A DNA stretch of 6,171 nucleotides from CAYWGR01 sp964458015 (GTDB lineage Bacteria; Planctomycetota; Planctomycetia; Pirellulales; Thermoguttaceae): the NCBI GenBank assembly GCA_964458015.1, contig CAYWGR010000244.1, positions 1 through 6,171 of the forward strand, given 5' to 3'. Below, in pieces: positions 5,282 through 6,171 of this stretch; position 1 is the stretch's first letter, and every line of letters begins with the position of its first letter. The translations under genes and the position numbers were made by a program. The notes under the pieces are model-generated. The model saw nothing but the letters and a program-made list of their open reading frames with translations, searched no databases and was not told where the DNA came from.

Positions 5282-6028
5282 ATGACCGTTTGGTCGAATC
5301 TGTTTTGGCATTCCCCCGACACGGCAAACCCGCCGGTGTCGGGTTTGGAACAGCCCACGGTTCGCCCTGAAACCGATCCTTTTGCCGCAGCCCGTCGGCG
5401 CATGGTCGATGCACAACTTCGTGGGCGCGACATCACGGAGGACGGCATTTTGCAGGTGATGGGCCGTATCCCGCGCGAAAAATTCGCGCCGGCCGACATG
5501 CAAGATCGCGCCTATGCCGACTACCCTTTGCCGATCGGTTGGGGGCAGACCATCTCGCAACCTTACATCGTTGCCTTGATGACCCAACTCGCTCGCCCTA
5601 CGGCCCAAAGCCGTGCATTGGAAATCGGCGTCGGGTCCGGCTATCAAACAGCGGTTCTCGCTGCTTTATGCCGTGAGGTCTATGGCATCGAGATACTTCA
5701 ACCCCTGGCCGACTCCGCTCGCGCGCGATTATCGTCGTTGGGCATCGACAATGTGACGATCCGTTGCGGCGACGGCTATCAAGGCTGGCCCGAGCAATCG
5801 CCGTTCGATTGCATTCTCGTGGCCGCCGCTCCCTCGCGCGTGCCGCAACCGCTTTTGGATCAACTGGCCGTCGGCGGCCGACTGGTCATTCCCGTGGGTG
5901 GAATCGATCAGGACCTGTTGCTGATTGAGAAAGATGCCAACGGTAGATTCCACCGCCGAAACGTCATCCCCGTCCAGTTTGTGCCGATGACCGGCGAAGT
6001 GGAAAAGGTGTCCGAAAGACTAGATTGA
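5282..6028 (+). CDS. pcm: Protein-L-isoaspartate O-methyltransferase
   Basis: A 248-residue SAM-dependent enzyme that methylates isoaspartyl residues formed by ageing of Asn and Asp, starting their repair; it works in the cytoplasm. Visible motifs: RIPREKFAP (62-70), the family signature GQTISQPYIVALM (88-100), SAM motif I LEIGVGSGY (113-121), an acidic residue after VYGIEI (E137), GDGYQGWP (163-170), PFDCILVAAAP (174-184) and GGRLVIPVG (198-206). Motif I has Val where Thr or Ala is usual. The usual length is about 210. The excess is an N-terminal stretch of about 35 residues rich in Pro and Thr, with no signal peptide or family motif. The start is therefore uncertain: Met41 (5402) would give a product of typical size. 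Neither start has a ribosome site. The ATG at 5282 is 12 bases past the stop of the cysteine-rich gene, which favours co-transcription and possibly coupled translation. Confidence 0.93.
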   Translation: MTVWSNLFWHSPDTANPPVSGLEQPTVRPETDPFAAARRRMVDAQLRGRDITEDGILQVMGRIPREKFAPADMQDRAYADYPLPIGWGQTISQPYIVALMTQLARPTAQSRALEIGVGSGYQTAVLAALCREVYGIEILQPLADSARARLSSLGIDNVTIRCGDGYQGWPEQSPFDCILVAAAPSRVPQPLLDQLAVGGRLVIPVGGIDQDLLLIEKDANGRFHRRNVIPVQFVPMTGEVEKVSERLD

Positions 6029-6059
6029 GTCATTAAGAGTCCGTCCGCCTTTCGTGTCT

Positions 6060-6085
6060 CCCCTCGCCCGCTTGCGGGAGAGGGG
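6060..6085 (+). terminator. Strong GC hairpin in repeat unit 1, possible pcm transcript end
   Basis: CCCCTC-G-CCCGC (6060-6071) pairs with GCGGG-A-GAGGGG (6074-6085): 11 pairs and one central G.A mismatch around TT. It lies 32 bases after the pcm stop. No T-run follows, so it may protect the RNA 3' end or aid termination but is not a classic intrinsic terminator. Confidence 0.5.
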
Positions 6086-6118
6086 CCGGGGGTGAGAGTC
6101 CGTTCGCCTTTCGTGTCT

Positions 6119-6144
6119 CCCCTCGCCCGCTTGCGGGAGAGGGG
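6119..6144 (+). terminator. Identical GC hairpin in repeat unit 2
   Basis: The same 11-pair hairpin as in unit 1, shifted by 59 bases, again without a T-run. The sequence after the unit (6154-6171) shows nothing recognisable. Confidence 0.45.
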
Positions 6145-6171
6145 CCGGGGGTGGACTGCTAAAAACCTGGT

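Larger units (their letters stand above)
6036..6153. repeat. Two tandem 59-bp repeat units with hairpins
   Basis: Units 6036-6094 and 6095-6153 are adjacent and match at 58 of 59 positions; the only difference is C6045 against T6104. Each starts AGAGTCCGT and ends in a G-rich GGGGCCGGGGGTG. The array begins 7 bases after the pcm stop. The central CCCGCTTGCGGG palindrome with its G-rich flank resembles dispersed intergenic repeats I recall from many GC-rich bacteria; this would need a search. Confidence 0.92.

Noticed and set aside
4535..5647. Long open frame of 370 codons on the minus strand
   Set aside because: It lies antisense across the wall-protein and methyltransferase genes, both clearly supported by motifs. 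Its translation is a low-complexity mix without recognisable motifs.
6036..6153. CRISPR or integron attachment array
   Set aside because: The units are directly adjacent without variable spacers, and no integrase or cas gene is seen.

Overview
The window looks like an ordinary chromosomal stretch from a planctomycete, most likely of the Pirellulales type. This rests mainly on the cysteine/tyrosine-rich exported protein at 4523-5269. It has the look of the YTV-motif cell-wall proteins described in Rhodopirellula, a family I regard as planctomycete-specific. The style of the other genes agrees: weak or absent Shine-Dalgarno sites, a hybrid histidine kinase and dispersed intergenic repeats. An LptB-type ATPase also points to an LPS-bearing, diderm envelope. 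The assignment is made by eye and is not certain.

Layout. 2-463 (+) is the 3' end of a signal peptidase I gene whose catalytic Ser and Lys lie outside the window. A short gap holding a telomere-like heptamer array leads to lptB (548-1291, +). About 500 bases without a convincing gene follow (1292-1799), carrying two copies of a dispersed hairpin repeat. A small gene of unknown function (1800-2069, +) then converges, with 15 bases between stop codons, on a large hybrid histidine kinase (2085-4064, -). A divergent control region of about 460 bases (4065-4522) separates the kinase from the cysteine-rich wall protein gene (4523-5269, +). A protein-L-isoaspartate O-methyltransferase gene (5282-6028, +) follows 12 bases later. 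The window ends in two tandem 59-bp units (6036-6153), each with a strong GC-rich hairpin.

How the genes fit together. Three have an envelope theme: signal peptidase (releases exported proteins), LptB (powers LPS export) and the cysteine-rich exported protein. Nothing seen makes them one pathway. The wall-protein and methyltransferase genes are probably co-transcribed from the promoter at 4451-4479, but the methyltransferase has no export signal, so a direct enzyme-substrate relation is not supported. The kinase has no visible partner regulator or phosphotransfer protein here.

I found no convincing undescribed system. The most notable signals are the non-coding repeats: a hairpin family whose two copies differ outside the paired bases, and the tandem 59-bp hairpin units.
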